Source: Periplaneta americana (taxonomy: Eukaryota; Arthropoda; Insecta; Blattodea; Blattidae). Taken from it: DNA of 64,000 nucleotides. Under the pieces are notes generated by a model, which worked only from the letters and a program-made list of their open reading frames with translations, was not told where the DNA came from and did no database searches. Shown piece by piece: positions 32,201-40,130 of this stretch. Position 1 is the stretch's first letter. Every line of letters begins with the position of its first letter. The stretch lies in NCBI RefSeq assembly GCF_040183065.1, contig NC_091122.1, forward strand, positions 155,642,455-155,706,454, given 5' to 3'. Position numbers and translations under genes: made by a program.

Positions 32201-34746
32201 TATTATCTTCTTGTTCTGTGCAAATTTTGAATGAGATATTTTCGTACATGTTTGTGGTAGTGAGCCAGACAGCTATCTTGTTGAAAGATGTAATCATAAC
32301 CCTATCTTCATTCAGCTGTGGCATCATGTAAATCTGGAATTTCTCGTACCACTTCTTGATATTGTTAAAAACAGATACTGCCTTCTGGAATTCTGCTCGA
32401 AATCATCGCTGTACAGTCATAATGGACGAGACTCTTGAGTAGAAATTGCAACACAAAAATGATTGCTTATGTTTACTGAACGTCATTTTTGTTACTAGTG
32501 TCTCCTAGCAGCAAACTAGCGGGCTTTTTCTTAAAAGAAAACTTGGAGAGTTTCTCCCTCAATCGGTGTAAGAATTACCATCATCTGTTGTGTAGTTAAT
32601 TTTTGTTAGATTTCTAAAATGTTTCACGGACTTATGAAAGACTGTGTACAGCTAACTCCTGTTAATCATTGGTGTAAGTAAGCCTTAGGGTTCCTCCTCT
32701 GTGCAAGTGTAAAAAAAAAAAAAGTAGCTAAACCGTGCAGCAAAGTTGCGAGAAATCAAGGCCAACTGTACAGAGAAGTTTGTAAAGTAATCATTCCAGG
32801 GAAAATACTTCCCTTTCATTCACTGATTTTTTTTGGTGCAAGAGAAAGTACAATTTGTTTATCCAGGAGCAATACTCGTCTTTAATTGCTGATTAAAAGC
32901 ATTACTCATTTTAACTTGATATTTTGTAACATCTGCCAAGCTAGTCAATATGGTTCAGAGATAATTATTCAGAAAACATTGCATAGCAATCTTTACTGAT
33001 CTTCACTTGTTTTTTCTCTCTTTTCGTACTATGTTTAACACAGCATGGTCACAAATGCTGGAACTGTTAGCTCTCACCTGTATTCTAAAGTTTAGCTTTT
33101 TTTTTTTTTTAGTTTATTTAGACAATTTTTCTACATAGTAGATCAACTGTGTCATTAAAAACAAACAAACAATAAACTGAAACATGTGTTGAGGTTGACA
33201 TTCATTGATGTTCTGCAAGGCACGAAAATAGTATTTGAATGCATTGAGAATTGGCTGTGTGTAAGCTTTTTGTAGGCCAATTTACTTATCTCACGTTGCT
33301 ATAGAAACATGTACATTGTTGCAATAAATAAAGTTTAGATAAACTCACTAATGTAGCCTTGAATATTTTTGTTAAAAGATTTAATCACTTATATTTATTA
33401 TATTACTTACATCATGGCTGATATGATCGTCAGTAATAATGTATATGCTGAAATACTCGAAAATGAAGAAGCAGAAGTGGTGTGGAAGTTTGATCGCAAT
33501 TCATTAGTGCTTCAAGAATTTAAAATTAAGGTAGGCCTATGAAAAGACACACAAGTTTAAACAATGGCTAATTAAAAAACAGGGTACGGTAATTAATAAG
33601 AAACTGTTGTTGGTTTATTTTGTGCAAAGGAATAATATGCCTAACTTTCCCGGAAGTTTATAGACTTATTATTCAATGCTCAGAACCATGATAAATCTGA
33701 ACGATAGTACCTGTACTGTATTAATACTGCCCAATTTCATAAATCATTGGCATATTTAAAGAAAAGAAGTGTTGGGCATAAACCTAAAAGCCGAAAGTTT
33801 TCATAAGATAAGCTTAAGATTTAAATAGGCTAATATTTTTAATGAAAACTCCTGACAATACAGTAATTATTTATAATGACATTAATGACTTAATTTACTA
33901 ATATCGGTAGGTCTATTAATTTCATCATATGTATAACCAACAACAATTAAATCACAGTCCGTTGCTCGAGTAATTCCTCCTGAACCTTCATCAATTTCAT
34001 CATCATATAATAATTAAGTAGCCTATATGGTCAATTGGTCAACTGCTTGAGTAATTTCTCCAGGACATCTTGTAGCAGTGACACCACAGTCTTTATACAA
34101 AAATTATAATCTGGAGTAGAACCCAAGGACGTAAATACATTAAATTTGTACTCTAACGTGGTAACGCAATAGTAAAGAAATACCAATAAGCCTATTTGCA
34201 AACATCTTAATTTTAATTCAATAGGCTAACATACTCTTATTCAGTTACTTTGTTAACACCAAATGTGGCTAGACTTAATCGTACTTTCCTAGCTTTTTCT
34301 AGATGCAAAAAGAATAAAAATATATGGCATAGCTAAAATGTACGCATTAGGTTGGAGACAACTTTCTGGACAATGACAGTAGGCTACTCACCCAAACTTC
34401 GAATTTCACAATACTCGTCCAAAATGTCTTGTAGCGAGTATCCCCCAGGTTTTGTGTTAAATCCCCTGCCTTCTTTAAAAACTGCCAAGCACTCGGAGAG
34501 ATGGGGAGACTTCTCAAGAAAATTACGAGCAGCATCATTACACTTTGCACTTTCCAAGTATCCTACAATTAGACAAATTCATTAATACTGAAGGAAAAAC
34601 ATAATAAATATCTCAATATTTCCCGCCAGTTAGGTTAGCTAACTAGCTAATATAGGCTAGTTTAACTTAATTGTACATTATATTAAAAGATCATATTTAT
34701 TACCATAAACAAGTCTGGCGACTTCAGATGGTAAGAATGATTCCAT
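13999..34746 (-). CDS. NPAT/Mxc-like LisH-domain protein, eight-exon gene model
   Basis: Exons in coding order: 34746-34704, 34562-34392, 31911-31769, 29787-29616, 25608-25236, 19534-19402, 17547-17250, 14264-13999. All junctions are GT-AG and phases agree, giving 532 residues. Residues 5-30 contain [15 protein letters not shown], a LisH dimerisation motif very like the start of NPAT; in that family it is needed for histone locus body formation and S-phase histone gene activation in the nucleus. Residues 177-345 are Ser-rich and charged, with several TPVK/SPSK-type sites resembling CDK targets. Residues 346-445 hold two acidic amphipathic blocks, and the C-terminus is basic. Human NPAT and fly Mxc are far longer (well over 1,000 residues), so exons may be missing from this model or the gene is shorter here. 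Identity rests mainly on exons 1-2; linkage of later exons is inferred from phase and strand. Confidence 0.7.
14360..15431. mobile_element. 1.07-kb TIR element, non-coding
   Basis: The left end AGGGTCATTCCATACAAAA mirrors the right end TTTTTTGCATGGAATGACCCT. TAAA flanks both sides as a probable target duplication. The interior is AT-rich without a transposase. It sits in the last intron of the NPAT-like gene, about 95 bp upstream of the exon 8 acceptor. Confidence 0.75.
16018..16312 (+). repeat. Dispersed duplicate of 35215-36433, without later insertions
   Basis: It shares GGAACGATTACCGAAAAGCA, GTTTTGACGTGTGTA, AAGATGAACAAATGAGGACA and GTCGTAATATAACTATCACAA in the same order and strand as 35228-36433. 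That second copy is much longer, because at least a MITE and a LINE are inserted there. No convincing protein is encoded. The copy lies in the last NPAT-like intron. Confidence 0.75.
16658..16835. repeat. 74-bp minisatellite, about 2.4 units
   Basis: GAGTTCGACGT recurs at 16658, 16732 and 16806, each followed by an AGTGAACTTGAG-like and GTGTGACGCAT-like segment. It is GC-richer than its surroundings. A part of a larger unrecognised element (about 16330-17110) is possible. Confidence 0.75.
17250..17547 (-). CDS. NPAT-like gene, exon 7
   Basis: The acceptor CTGCCTAG precedes 17547 and the donor GTACGT follows 17250. It encodes 99 residues: [20 protein letters not shown], then a Ser/Ala/Pro-rich linker, then [18 protein letters not shown] and [10 protein letters not shown]. 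The two amphipathic acidic helices flanking a low-complexity linker look like a conserved protein-interaction module. I cannot name the domain with certainty. Confidence 0.7.
18004..18260. repeat. Foldback repeat
   Basis: GAAGAGCTCACGGGAAAAAC at 18005 is answered by GTTTTTCCCGCGAACTCTTC ending at 18260. Pairing runs about 48 bp on each side (also GAATGTCACA / TGTGACATTC), with a central spacer of about 155 bp. Confidence 0.75.
18355..19275. repeat. Purine-rich degenerate minisatellite, about 0.9 kb
   Basis: The plus strand is almost pure A/G with scattered C and T, built from variants of AAGGAGAACAAGGG and GAAATACAAGGAGA. The minus strand, sense for the NPAT-like gene, is therefore a pyrimidine-rich tract inside its intron between exons 6 and 7. 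It produces several overlapping spurious frames rich in [10 protein letters not shown]-like repeats. Such tracts can adopt triplex (H-DNA) structures or mimic splice acceptors; that is inference. Confidence 0.9.
19402..19534 (-). CDS. NPAT-like gene, exon 6
   Basis: The acceptor TTTTTAG precedes 19534 and the donor GTAAGT follows 19402. It encodes [35 protein letters not shown] and [18 protein letters not shown] and SPSK look like proline-directed phosphorylation sites; KRK and KVRR may be part of a nuclear localisation signal. Confidence 0.7.
19830..20019 (+). pseudogene. mariner-like transposase, 5' part (split)
   Basis: A degenerate N-terminus: start [19 protein letters not shown] and [12 protein letters not shown], the helix-turn-helix region of mariner transposases. 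It is cut at 20019 by a 3.7-kb insertion and resumes at 23701; joining at the TCA duplication restores the reading frame across the break. Confidence 0.65.
20154..21851 (+). mobile_element. piggyBac-like element, degenerate
   Basis: Ends CCCAGATAAGACTGA and TCAGTCTTATCTGGG are perfect 15-bp inverted repeats starting with the CCC typical of piggyBac. The right border is TTAA (21852-21855); the left has mutated to GGTA. Subterminal palindromes TCCTATATATAGGA stand near each end (20171-20184 and about 21707-21720). The plus strand encodes an acidic N-terminal-like segment ([20 protein letters not shown], about 20765) and a C-terminal Cys-rich domain ([20 protein letters not shown], then CFITYH, about 21456-21545). 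The DDD core is missing or decayed. Confidence 0.82.
22112..22969 (-). mobile_element. RTE-type LINE 3' fragment, copy b
   Basis: An open frame of 277 codons on the minus strand begins [20 protein letters not shown]; the catalytic YADD has become YADN, abolishing one of the two metal-binding aspartates. It then runs through [33 protein letters not shown] and [15 protein letters not shown] to the stop. The tail is (GTAA)n. A perfect 11-bp target duplication AAGGTACAATA lies at 22101-22111 and 22970-22980. It is nested in the 20020-23697 element. Confidence 0.93.
23701..24345 (+). pseudogene. mariner-like transposase, 3' part (split)
   Basis: Continues from 20019 with [17 protein letters not shown] and [20 protein letters not shown], then [20 protein letters not shown] (first catalytic D in the TEDE/TGDE position, about 23918-23977), then [11 protein letters not shown] (second catalytic D region, about 24193-24225). 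The C-terminal part is decayed and the third acidic site is not recognisable. DD34D mariner family; inactive. Confidence 0.75.
24455..24690 (+). repeat. tRNA-derived SINE, family S2, plus orientation
   Basis: The tRNA-like head (TATAGTGCTGGTCTTCTGTG, then B box GCGTTCGATCCC) is followed by a body containing CCAGGTCGATGGCATTTAAG and CTGCAGGACAAAATTTCAGC, ending AAATAAAACAT. An inverted partner lies at 24968-25196. Confidence 0.8.
24968..25196 (-). repeat. tRNA-derived SINE, family S2, minus orientation
   Basis: Reverse-oriented copy of the 24455-24690 element. The minus strand reads TATAGTGCTGGCCATCTATG and GGGTTCGATCCCGG, then the same body. It lies 40 bp from the 3' border of exon 5 of the NPAT-like gene. 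The inverted pair, 280 bp apart, could form an intronic RNA duplex. Confidence 0.85.
25236..25608 (-). CDS. NPAT-like gene, exon 5 (largest)
   Basis: The acceptor CATTGCAG precedes 25608 and the donor GTGAGC follows 25236. It encodes about 124 residues: [18 protein letters not shown], an acidic/Ser-rich stretch, a Cys-rich cluster [11 protein letters not shown], and [12 protein letters not shown]. Without splicing the frame would stop 1 codon later (TGA), so splicing is required to continue. Composition (Ser, Asp, Glu, Asn) suggests disorder. Confidence 0.68.
25819..26764 (+). mobile_element. LINE-C fragment with RNase H domain (I/Jockey-like), copy 1
   Basis: An open frame from the left edge to 26689 encodes an RNase H domain: [12 protein letters not shown] (first D), [11 protein letters not shown] (E), [10 protein letters not shown] (D), [20 protein letters not shown] (final H...D). 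A C-terminal Cys/His knuckle [18 protein letters not shown] follows. The tail is (GATT)n. A perfect 13-bp target duplication ATCTATACAATCA lies at 25806-25818 and 26765-26777. All four RNase H acidic residues are retained although the reverse transcriptase part is absent. Confidence 0.93.
26826..27727 (-). mobile_element. RTE-type LINE 3' fragment, copy c, with intact YADD
   Basis: The minus strand begins with a segment readable as [19 protein letters not shown], then [15 protein letters not shown] with the catalytic YADD intact, [33 protein letters not shown] and [15 protein letters not shown] to the normal stop (279 codons from Met). The tail is (GTAA)n. Its 5' end is fused to an inverted copy of itself (27728-27773). 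A possible short 5-bp flank repeat AACTA is seen, but no long target duplication. Confidence 0.92.
27674..27773. repeat. Near-perfect palindrome at the LINE 5' junction
   Basis: GTAACCCGTTCAATTCCAAA at 27675 is mirrored by TTTGGAATTGAACGGGTTAC ending at 27773, about 48 bp per arm with almost no loop (centre near 27724). The right arm is an inverted extra copy of the first 46 bp of LINE copy c. Confidence 0.93.
28378..29429 (+). mobile_element. CR1/Jockey-like LINE 3' fragment
   Basis: Encodes the reverse transcriptase C-terminal part: [58 protein letters not shown], and a final [20 protein letters not shown] block. The open frame is 28534-29073. The 3' region contains (TC)n (29258-29287), a GGCCTGCTGGCC motif and an (AATAAAT)n tail. 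A perfect 13-bp target duplication ATGTGTGTTTTTG lies at 28365-28377 and 29430-29442. Confidence 0.88.
29616..29787 (-). CDS. NPAT-like gene, exon 4
   Basis: The acceptor TTTTTAACAG precedes 29787 and the donor GTAAGTATC follows 29616. It encodes [40 protein letters not shown] and [16 protein letters not shown]. Low-complexity, basic then acidic; no domain recognised. Confidence 0.7.
30100..30360 (+). repeat. tRNA-derived SINE, family S3, plus orientation
   Basis: Body shared with 55735-55992 (reverse): AAGTTACCTGGTTGA, GGGTTCCCTCAACCC-like, GAAATGCTGGGTAACTTTCG and CATTTCGCTGGCATTATCAC. The head is degenerate but shows GCTGTAGAGTAATGG, an A-box-like stretch. Confidence 0.75.
30429..30562. 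repeat. 37-bp minisatellite, about 3.5 degenerate units
   Basis: The unit pattern is ACTTTTTCACGATTTACATA then TTTAAATAACG, repeated from about 30429 with point variation. Confidence 0.7.
31769..31911 (-). CDS. NPAT-like gene, exon 3
   Basis: The acceptor TTTTCAG precedes 31911 and the donor GTGAGC follows 31769. It encodes [38 protein letters not shown] and [11 protein letters not shown] helical start following the LisH region fits continuation of a dimerisation or interaction region. Confidence 0.75.
31956..32646 (-). mobile_element. Tc1/mariner-type deletion derivative
   Basis: TA flanks both ends. The left end carries CTTTCATAAATCCCTGAAAC and the right end GTTTCACGGACTTATGAAAG, imperfect inverted repeats of about 30 bp that also include ATTTTAGAAAT. 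On the minus strand a decayed transposase core reads [20 protein letters not shown] (second D) and then DFFL-like and [18 protein letters not shown] residues (32090-32330), a DDE-type C-terminal block. The element starts 44 bp upstream of the exon 3 splice acceptor of the NPAT-like gene. Confidence 0.78.
33414..33530 (+). CDS. Candidate isolated coding exon, unknown
   Basis: ATG at 33414 opens 39 codons, [20 protein letters not shown] then [19 protein letters not shown], ending at a donor-like GTAGGC. The coding-like composition stands out in AT-rich intron DNA, opposite the NPAT-like gene. No downstream exon was found and the family is not recognised; it could be chance or a transposon relic. 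Confidence 0.3.
33531..34391. other. Intronic DNA without recognised features
   Basis: AT-rich; several GTAGGCCTAT-type motifs. No repeat ends or coding sequence seen. Confidence 0.4.
34392..34562 (-). CDS. NPAT-like gene, exon 2
   Basis: The acceptor AATTGTAG precedes 34562 and the donor GTGAGT follows 34392; both ends split a Gly or Val codon after its first base. It encodes [39 protein letters not shown] and [16 protein letters not shown]. With exon 1 it completes the LisH motif and the helix that follows in NPAT proteins. Confidence 0.8.
34704..34746 (-). CDS. NPAT-like gene, exon 1 (start)
   Basis: ATG at 34746-34744 begins [14 protein letters not shown]; the donor GTAATA follows 34704. 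The start is chosen because LPSEVARLV lies at the extreme N-terminus in NPAT as well. The exon has only 43 coding bases. Confidence 0.8.
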
Positions 34747-35085
34747 TTCTCTACGTATGTACAAACTCTATTTGATAGAAATACTTCAAACGCTAAATAA
34801 CTAAGCACAAAAACAAATCTAAATTCTTCTGCCATCGGTGAAACTAATTCATCCAGTTCGTGCTTATTTTTTGTAGTACTTTTACACTGCTGCCAACTGC
34901 TGCTGGATGAGATGTGGAAACGAGCCAAATACAAACAAAACACTGCGTATATAATTTTGTTGTTTACCACGTCTGTAATGTTGTGCCTTTTGAATAGGGT
35001 ATTTAATAATAAGAACTGTTTTCAGAACATGGGAGGAGTGAAAGTAGGAGGATGAAAAATAAAGTACATAAGATTTGCTGATAAT
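34747..35085. promoter_or_regulatory. Possible bidirectional promoter
   Basis: A 339-bp interval between the NPAT-like start codon (minus) and a candidate first exon (plus, 35086). It is free of recognised repeats, unlike nearly all surrounding DNA. No TATA box is evident. Inference from layout only. Confidence 0.4.
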
Positions 35086-35197
35086 ATGGCGTTGTTAACA
35101 GAAGATGAGATGATAGTAAGGGATATTCTACTGGAGCTAAATGAAGATCAATGTCAACAAGACGAAGACCATAGCCATAGGAAGAAAAGTAAAGCAG
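35086..35197 (+). CDS. Candidate first exon of a divergent gene
   Basis: ATG at 35086 opens MALLTEDEMIVRDILLELNE, DQCQQDEDHSHRKKSKAG and meets a good donor, GGTAAAG, after 35197 (37 codons plus 1 base). The acidic helix followed by a basic HRKKSK cluster suggests a nuclear protein, but I do not recognise the family. Downstream exons were not identified; reading through would continue open to 35295. Confidence 0.4.
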
Positions 35198-35257
35198 GTA
35201 AAGTTCGCGCAAGCAATGACTTTATAGGAACGATTACCGAAAAGCAATGGTGGCGTC

Positions 35258-35446
35258 ACAGTCTAGTATATACAGTCGCGAAGCTCAATACGTAGTAAAT
35301 ATGCAAACATTAGATAGTTGCTCACCACTAGGATCGCAAATATCGCCTCATTACAGGCAATGCAAAATAGAACCATCACAGTCTATTGTTTCTACCACCC
35401 TCAAAACTCAAGCTTCGTGACTATATATAGTAGACTGTGGTGGCGT
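35258..35446. mobile_element. MITE, about 190 bp, with empty-site proof
   Basis: The left end CACAGTCTAGTATATACAGT mirrors the right end ACTATATATAGTAGACTGTG; CGCGAAGCT/AGCTTCGTG continues the pairing. GGTGGCGT (7-8 bp) flanks both sides, and the paralogue at 16044-16056 shows a single GGTGGCGTTGCTG without insertion. A duplication of this length is compatible with hAT. Confidence 0.85.
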
Positions 35447-35874
35447 TGCTGTCTGTTTTGACGTGTGTACGTAGCGTTGCTTATGAAAGTATACAAGCTG
35501 GCGCATAGCGCTTGAAATACGGGTCTGAAGTGATTCCCTCGTAATACCAATTCCGCCGCTCGGAGCGCTGTTCTATACTAAATATTCATAGAACACTTAA
35601 ATGACATTGACATTTGGGACATTTAAAGGACTCACCAATGCTTATTAAATGATTCGTACAATATTTTATGGACAATAGACGTAATTTCCGAACTTCTACG
35701 TCTCAATTATATTACAATAAAAGGCTGTCATTCTTGATATTAAAAGATATTACATATTATAAACTAAGGTACTACCTTTCTGTTGTTCAATTCATACACC
35801 GTACCTTTTCGGAAATAATGAAAGAAACTTAATATCTTTTACATGAACACTATTACGTGCTCCATATAACTTAT

Positions 35875-36228
35875 CTTAATGTCGTCTATCATCTGATCTC
35901 TTCTTCTGCCCCGAATTCTTCTCCTTTTCATATTCCTTCCAGTGCATCTTTCAGAAGGTAGTTTTTTCTCAGCCAGTGACCCAGTCAATTCCTTTTTATC
36001 TTCCTGATCAGTTTTAAAGTCATTCTTTCTTCAGCCATTCTTTCCAACACAGCTTCGTTTCTTATTCTGTCTGTCCATTTCACACTCTCCATTCTTCTCC
36101 ATATCCACATTTCAAATGCTTCTCTTCGCTTCGTCGTAATGTCCATTTTTCTGTCCCATACAATGCTACATTCCACAAAAAGCACTTCACCAATCTCTTC
36201 CTTAATTATTTTTCCAGAGGACCGCAGA
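35875..36228 (-). mobile_element. RTE/BovB-like LINE fragment
   Basis: The minus strand encodes GKIIKEEIGEVLFVECSIV, KRREAFEMWIWRRMESVKWT, DRIRNEAVLERMAEER and LKLIRK, then a shifted GHWLRKNYLLKDALEGM. This is the diagnostic C-terminal block of RTE/BovB ORFs and the same subfamily as the fragments at 10-14 kb. Confidence 0.8.
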
Positions 36229-36663
36229 AGATGCCGATGGAATTCAGTCTCTTCAAAGAAGATGAACAAATGAGGACATCGCTGTGGAAATAAAGAACGT
36301 AGCAAGAGAACAATTCGAAGCTAATTAATCGCGCAAAATATGTTTACGATTGAAATAATAATACCGTGTGATACAAGACACGTATTCCCATGCAATGGAA
36401 CAAACTAAAGTCGTAATATAACTATCACAAGTAAGTTGTTATTTCTTTACAAGTATGCATATATGCTCACTGATTAGCTAAACATTAAATAAAACAAATT
36501 TCACTTGTAGTTTGTGTGTTATTAATTTTTAAAACTATTGGACGTAAGTCCTTTCTGCAATAAACAGACATTAATAATTTTAGCTGCTTAATTATGTTTG
36601 TAAAAGTACATGAAATATGCAATAAGAAGTATATTCAAGTACTGTATGTTATCTAACATTAAA

Positions 36664-37692
36664 TAAGAGCCGAATTCATAGTCAACACTTATCGTAAGCA
36701 GTTGCTTATAATAATTTCCAATTCATAAATCCCATTAAAGTGAACACTTATTCAAATAAGGTACCTTGTCAGTTTACGCAAGTGTTTCCTCATATGCATT
36801 GTAATCAGCTGATTCGGTATACAATAGATGATGATTATGATTTAATTTAATTTATTGAGTTCTGTAATTAAAATGAAAATGAGTGTCGGCAAGCAAAAGA
36901 TATATCAGAGATATGGAAAATCCTTTAGAGATGTATAATGATCAACAATTTAAGAGGAGATATCGTTTCGACAAGAACACTGTTGTGAATATTCTGGTGT
37001 CTCTCATTAAAATTCATGAGGCTTACCGATTTCGCCACTGCTGAAAGTACTGGTTGCTTTGAGATTTTATGATACAGCAGCATTTCAGGTAGATTTAAAG
37101 TGGCATTTTTTTGAAAAGTATTCACGTCCAAACAAAGTGTTATTTGCATTTTTGTTTGTATTCTACTCAAGGAATAAGCTGTTAAAATTTGCCTAATTAT
37201 ATCATTTTCACTTTGTTTAGCATAAAAATAAATGAAAAATAAATTAAAATGATTTACTTACAGGAATATTTCCGGAGTTTGCATTAAACTCAACTGCAAT
37301 TTTGTTCCATGTCAATTTCTAATTTTGGAGAGAACAATTATTATAATTTTTTTTTTACTTTGGACGATATCTCCATATTTAATAACTAGTTAACTTAGCT
37401 CACTTCTTTCTTTTTTGTAAAATGCTTTCTGGACATCTTGTATAATTTTTAGCTCTATAATATTTACTTGTGTATGACAATAATGCCGACTTAACAAATT
37501 GAAGGCGCTGGAAAACAATTGAATGTAGGAAAGTGCTCACGTCTAGCCACGTTGCCATATTTCTTTCGATGTCAAGGGAATGCTCAGGGCATATGAATGA
37601 GTAGCGTCTCTGCAATACGATCTGAAATAAGTGCTAAGGAAATGCTAGTGTTTCCTCATTTTATAAGTGACGACTATGAATTCGACCCTTAA
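36664..37692 (+). mobile_element. PIF/Harbinger relic, second family
   Basis: The left end GAGCCGAATTCATAGTC mirrors the right end GACTATGAATTCGACCC; TAA is present at both borders as a plausible 3-bp duplication. The plus strand (about 36914-37170) carries a decayed transposase N-terminus: EMYNDQQFKRRYRFDKNTVV, NILVSLIKIHE and, shifted, LKVLVALRFYDTAAFQVD-like residues, matching the ALRFYATG region of Harbinger nucleases. The DDE core is missing. Confidence 0.72.
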
Positions 37693-38133
37693 TCTCTTTT
37701 TCAACAATGAAACAGAATGATTGCTTTTTAATATTACACCGTAGGAATACACAAAGACGTTATAATAGTATACTAGACTCACACAGAGCGCTGGTGTGCT
37801 GTCCAAAATTGAAACCAGTCTGCGCATGTTTACGCCGCCATGCTACTGGTAGAAATAGAGCGGTAAACACGACTGTCATACTTGTCCTTTGTTTTGTCTC
37901 GGGTGTTTTTAATGAATAGTGTGAAAGTAATGGCAATGTAATTTTTAAAGATGATATATTATCGCCGCGGACTCATGCTTAACATGTCGGCATCATACAA
38001 TAACGTGCGGTGTGGTTTAAAAAAATAATTTTGCCGACCGATTGTTGCTCTGTAGGTTTCACTCTAAGCGTCACGTTGTCACGTCTACTTTCTCGATAAG
38101 AATAAGCACTAGTTTGTTATATTGTTAAATGGC

Positions 38134-38182
<49 letters not shown>

Positions 38183-40130
38183 TCATATACGAGTACGTTG
38201 GCTTTCTTAACTCTTAATAATAACTCTTTAATAATAATTTTTAATCACATACCTTAATGTTCGTCCTCAGCACAAGACATTGCAACCTCGGGTTTAGTCT
38301 ACGTGGATTAGACAAGTAAGTGTCATTTAATAATAATTGAAGAAGCTTATTGGTTGCATTATTGAAATTGAGGCGAGTGATTGGAGCGGCGACACAAGAA
38401 ATTGAAAACAATAATACAATTAAATTTCAAAGACCTGCCGAAATCATGAGGCCGCTCAAAGAACTGCCGGATGTTAACCATGAGAGCGCGGCGATAATAC
38501 CATCCCTGTTTAATTTTCCAAGCTATTTGCAAAAGGTACGATGTAATATTATCTCTGTTGTTACAATATCAATATCATTAAAAATCAATCAGTAGTTTAC
38601 GACAATAAAGAATACTTAATTGTTAGTACAGGTATATCAGACTGTAGAGAAATCCCACTGAGTGAATTATTTAGACTTACACATCAGATATTAAAACATT
38701 AGTGGAAAGATAACTTTTTGTTTTTATTATGTAAATGAATTTATCTGCAAGATAATAAACTTTCATTCAAGATCCATATATGGATAAATAAATATACAGA
38801 TAATAAATAAATAAATAGCTATAATAGCTAAGCCTCCTTTGTGAATTTATGATTCAGAGTTCACCTATAAATAACTCTTTTACATTTTGCCGGATATATT
38901 TTATTAACAAAAGCAAGGAATGGCATCTTATTGATATTGCATATGTGCATAAAAATTATGTACCATCACTCCGCAAGCAATGATAATATATCTATTTTAT
39001 TTATTTAAAATAAAAATACAATATGTAAAAAATCCACACATAAAAAGTATGTGGTTTTTTTTTATCTTGCATAAAGTGTTTGTTTAGTTTTTAGGTCTTC
39101 ACGTTACCTATTGTTTGCAATGTATTAGGTACCGATACTTTTTATAATTGATAGCATTCCCTTTATTAATTGAAGAATGAATTCAATGTAATTTGGCTAC
39201 CTTCGCATATTATATTTTGCCAGATTACCTATGTTCTGTGGTCTAAAAGTACCGGTAATATAATTTATTTTTGATTCTCCAAAACTTAACAACAAGTCTA
39301 TACTGATTATCGCATATTTATTTCACTTAGGAATTTGATTATAACAAGAAGTTGTGTAATCAAGGTGCATATATTTATGTCTTGTGATCTAAGAGTTAAT
39401 ATGTTAATATAATTTTAGATTCTCTGAAACCTAACAATTTGCTGATTATCGTAAAATTATACAATATATAATGTGTATTGTGTAGGCCTATTTATGGATG
39501 TATCAGTATGTTTTCTATAAATTGCTGCATACGTATTTTCTTTTCTTTAATGTTCTAACACATATCAATGAAACTTTGAATATGTTTATTTCGTCCTAAT
39601 TTTACGTTAAACGTCGAAAATGGCCATAATATGTCAATTTTAGATCATCACAGCGTTAAATTGCGTGATTTACGCACTGCTATTATTTGTCTGCGCTCCA
39701 ACAATATGGCGGCAAGCGCAGCGTTCAATTTGCCCCGGTTTCCTCGTTTCGCGCAGCCGAGACTGTAGGGGCTTGGGAATACATGAGGACTCTAGAATCA
39801 TAACCCACAATATTAAAAAAAATATTTAGTCTTTAACATTACTTATAATACGATACAACAAACGATTTTACTTTGAAACAGTTAGGCCTATTAATATTTA
39901 GGATTACAATAGATGGCATATTTAAAATAATTCTGCCAAATGATAGTTTTTGGATATCGTGAGTAATGACTTCAGATTCTAGAGGACTCGCATGTTTGCC
40001 AACATTTTATTGCAGGCCAGTACTCCAGTTCTGGACTGCATAACTTTCTGCGCTCAACGGGAAAAAAGAGAATAGAATTTCACACATTAGAAACGCTGAA
40101 CTGAGTTTTCTTTCTGTGCTCATATACTTC
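37693..40130. other. Largely geneless stretch
   Basis: Contains an (ATT)n microsatellite (38131-38181). A weak exon-like frame at 38392-38535 (PAEIMRPLKELPDVNHE, then PSLFNFPSYLQK before a GTACGA donor) cannot be connected to anything. A short GC-rich island with the Met codon of a 21-codon frame lies at 39704. No gene can be supported. Confidence 0.4.
38131..38181. repeat. (ATT)n microsatellite
   Basis: About 16 uninterrupted ATT triplets. Confidence 0.97.

Larger units (their letters stand above)
35215..36433 (+). repeat. Duplicated segment with later insertions
   Basis: The occupied counterpart of 16018-16312. Shared blocks stand at 35228-35258, 35447-35475 and 36245-36433. Between them lie a MITE (35258-35446), unmatched DNA and an RTE LINE (about 35875-36228). 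The 16-kb copy lacks all of these. Confidence 0.75.
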
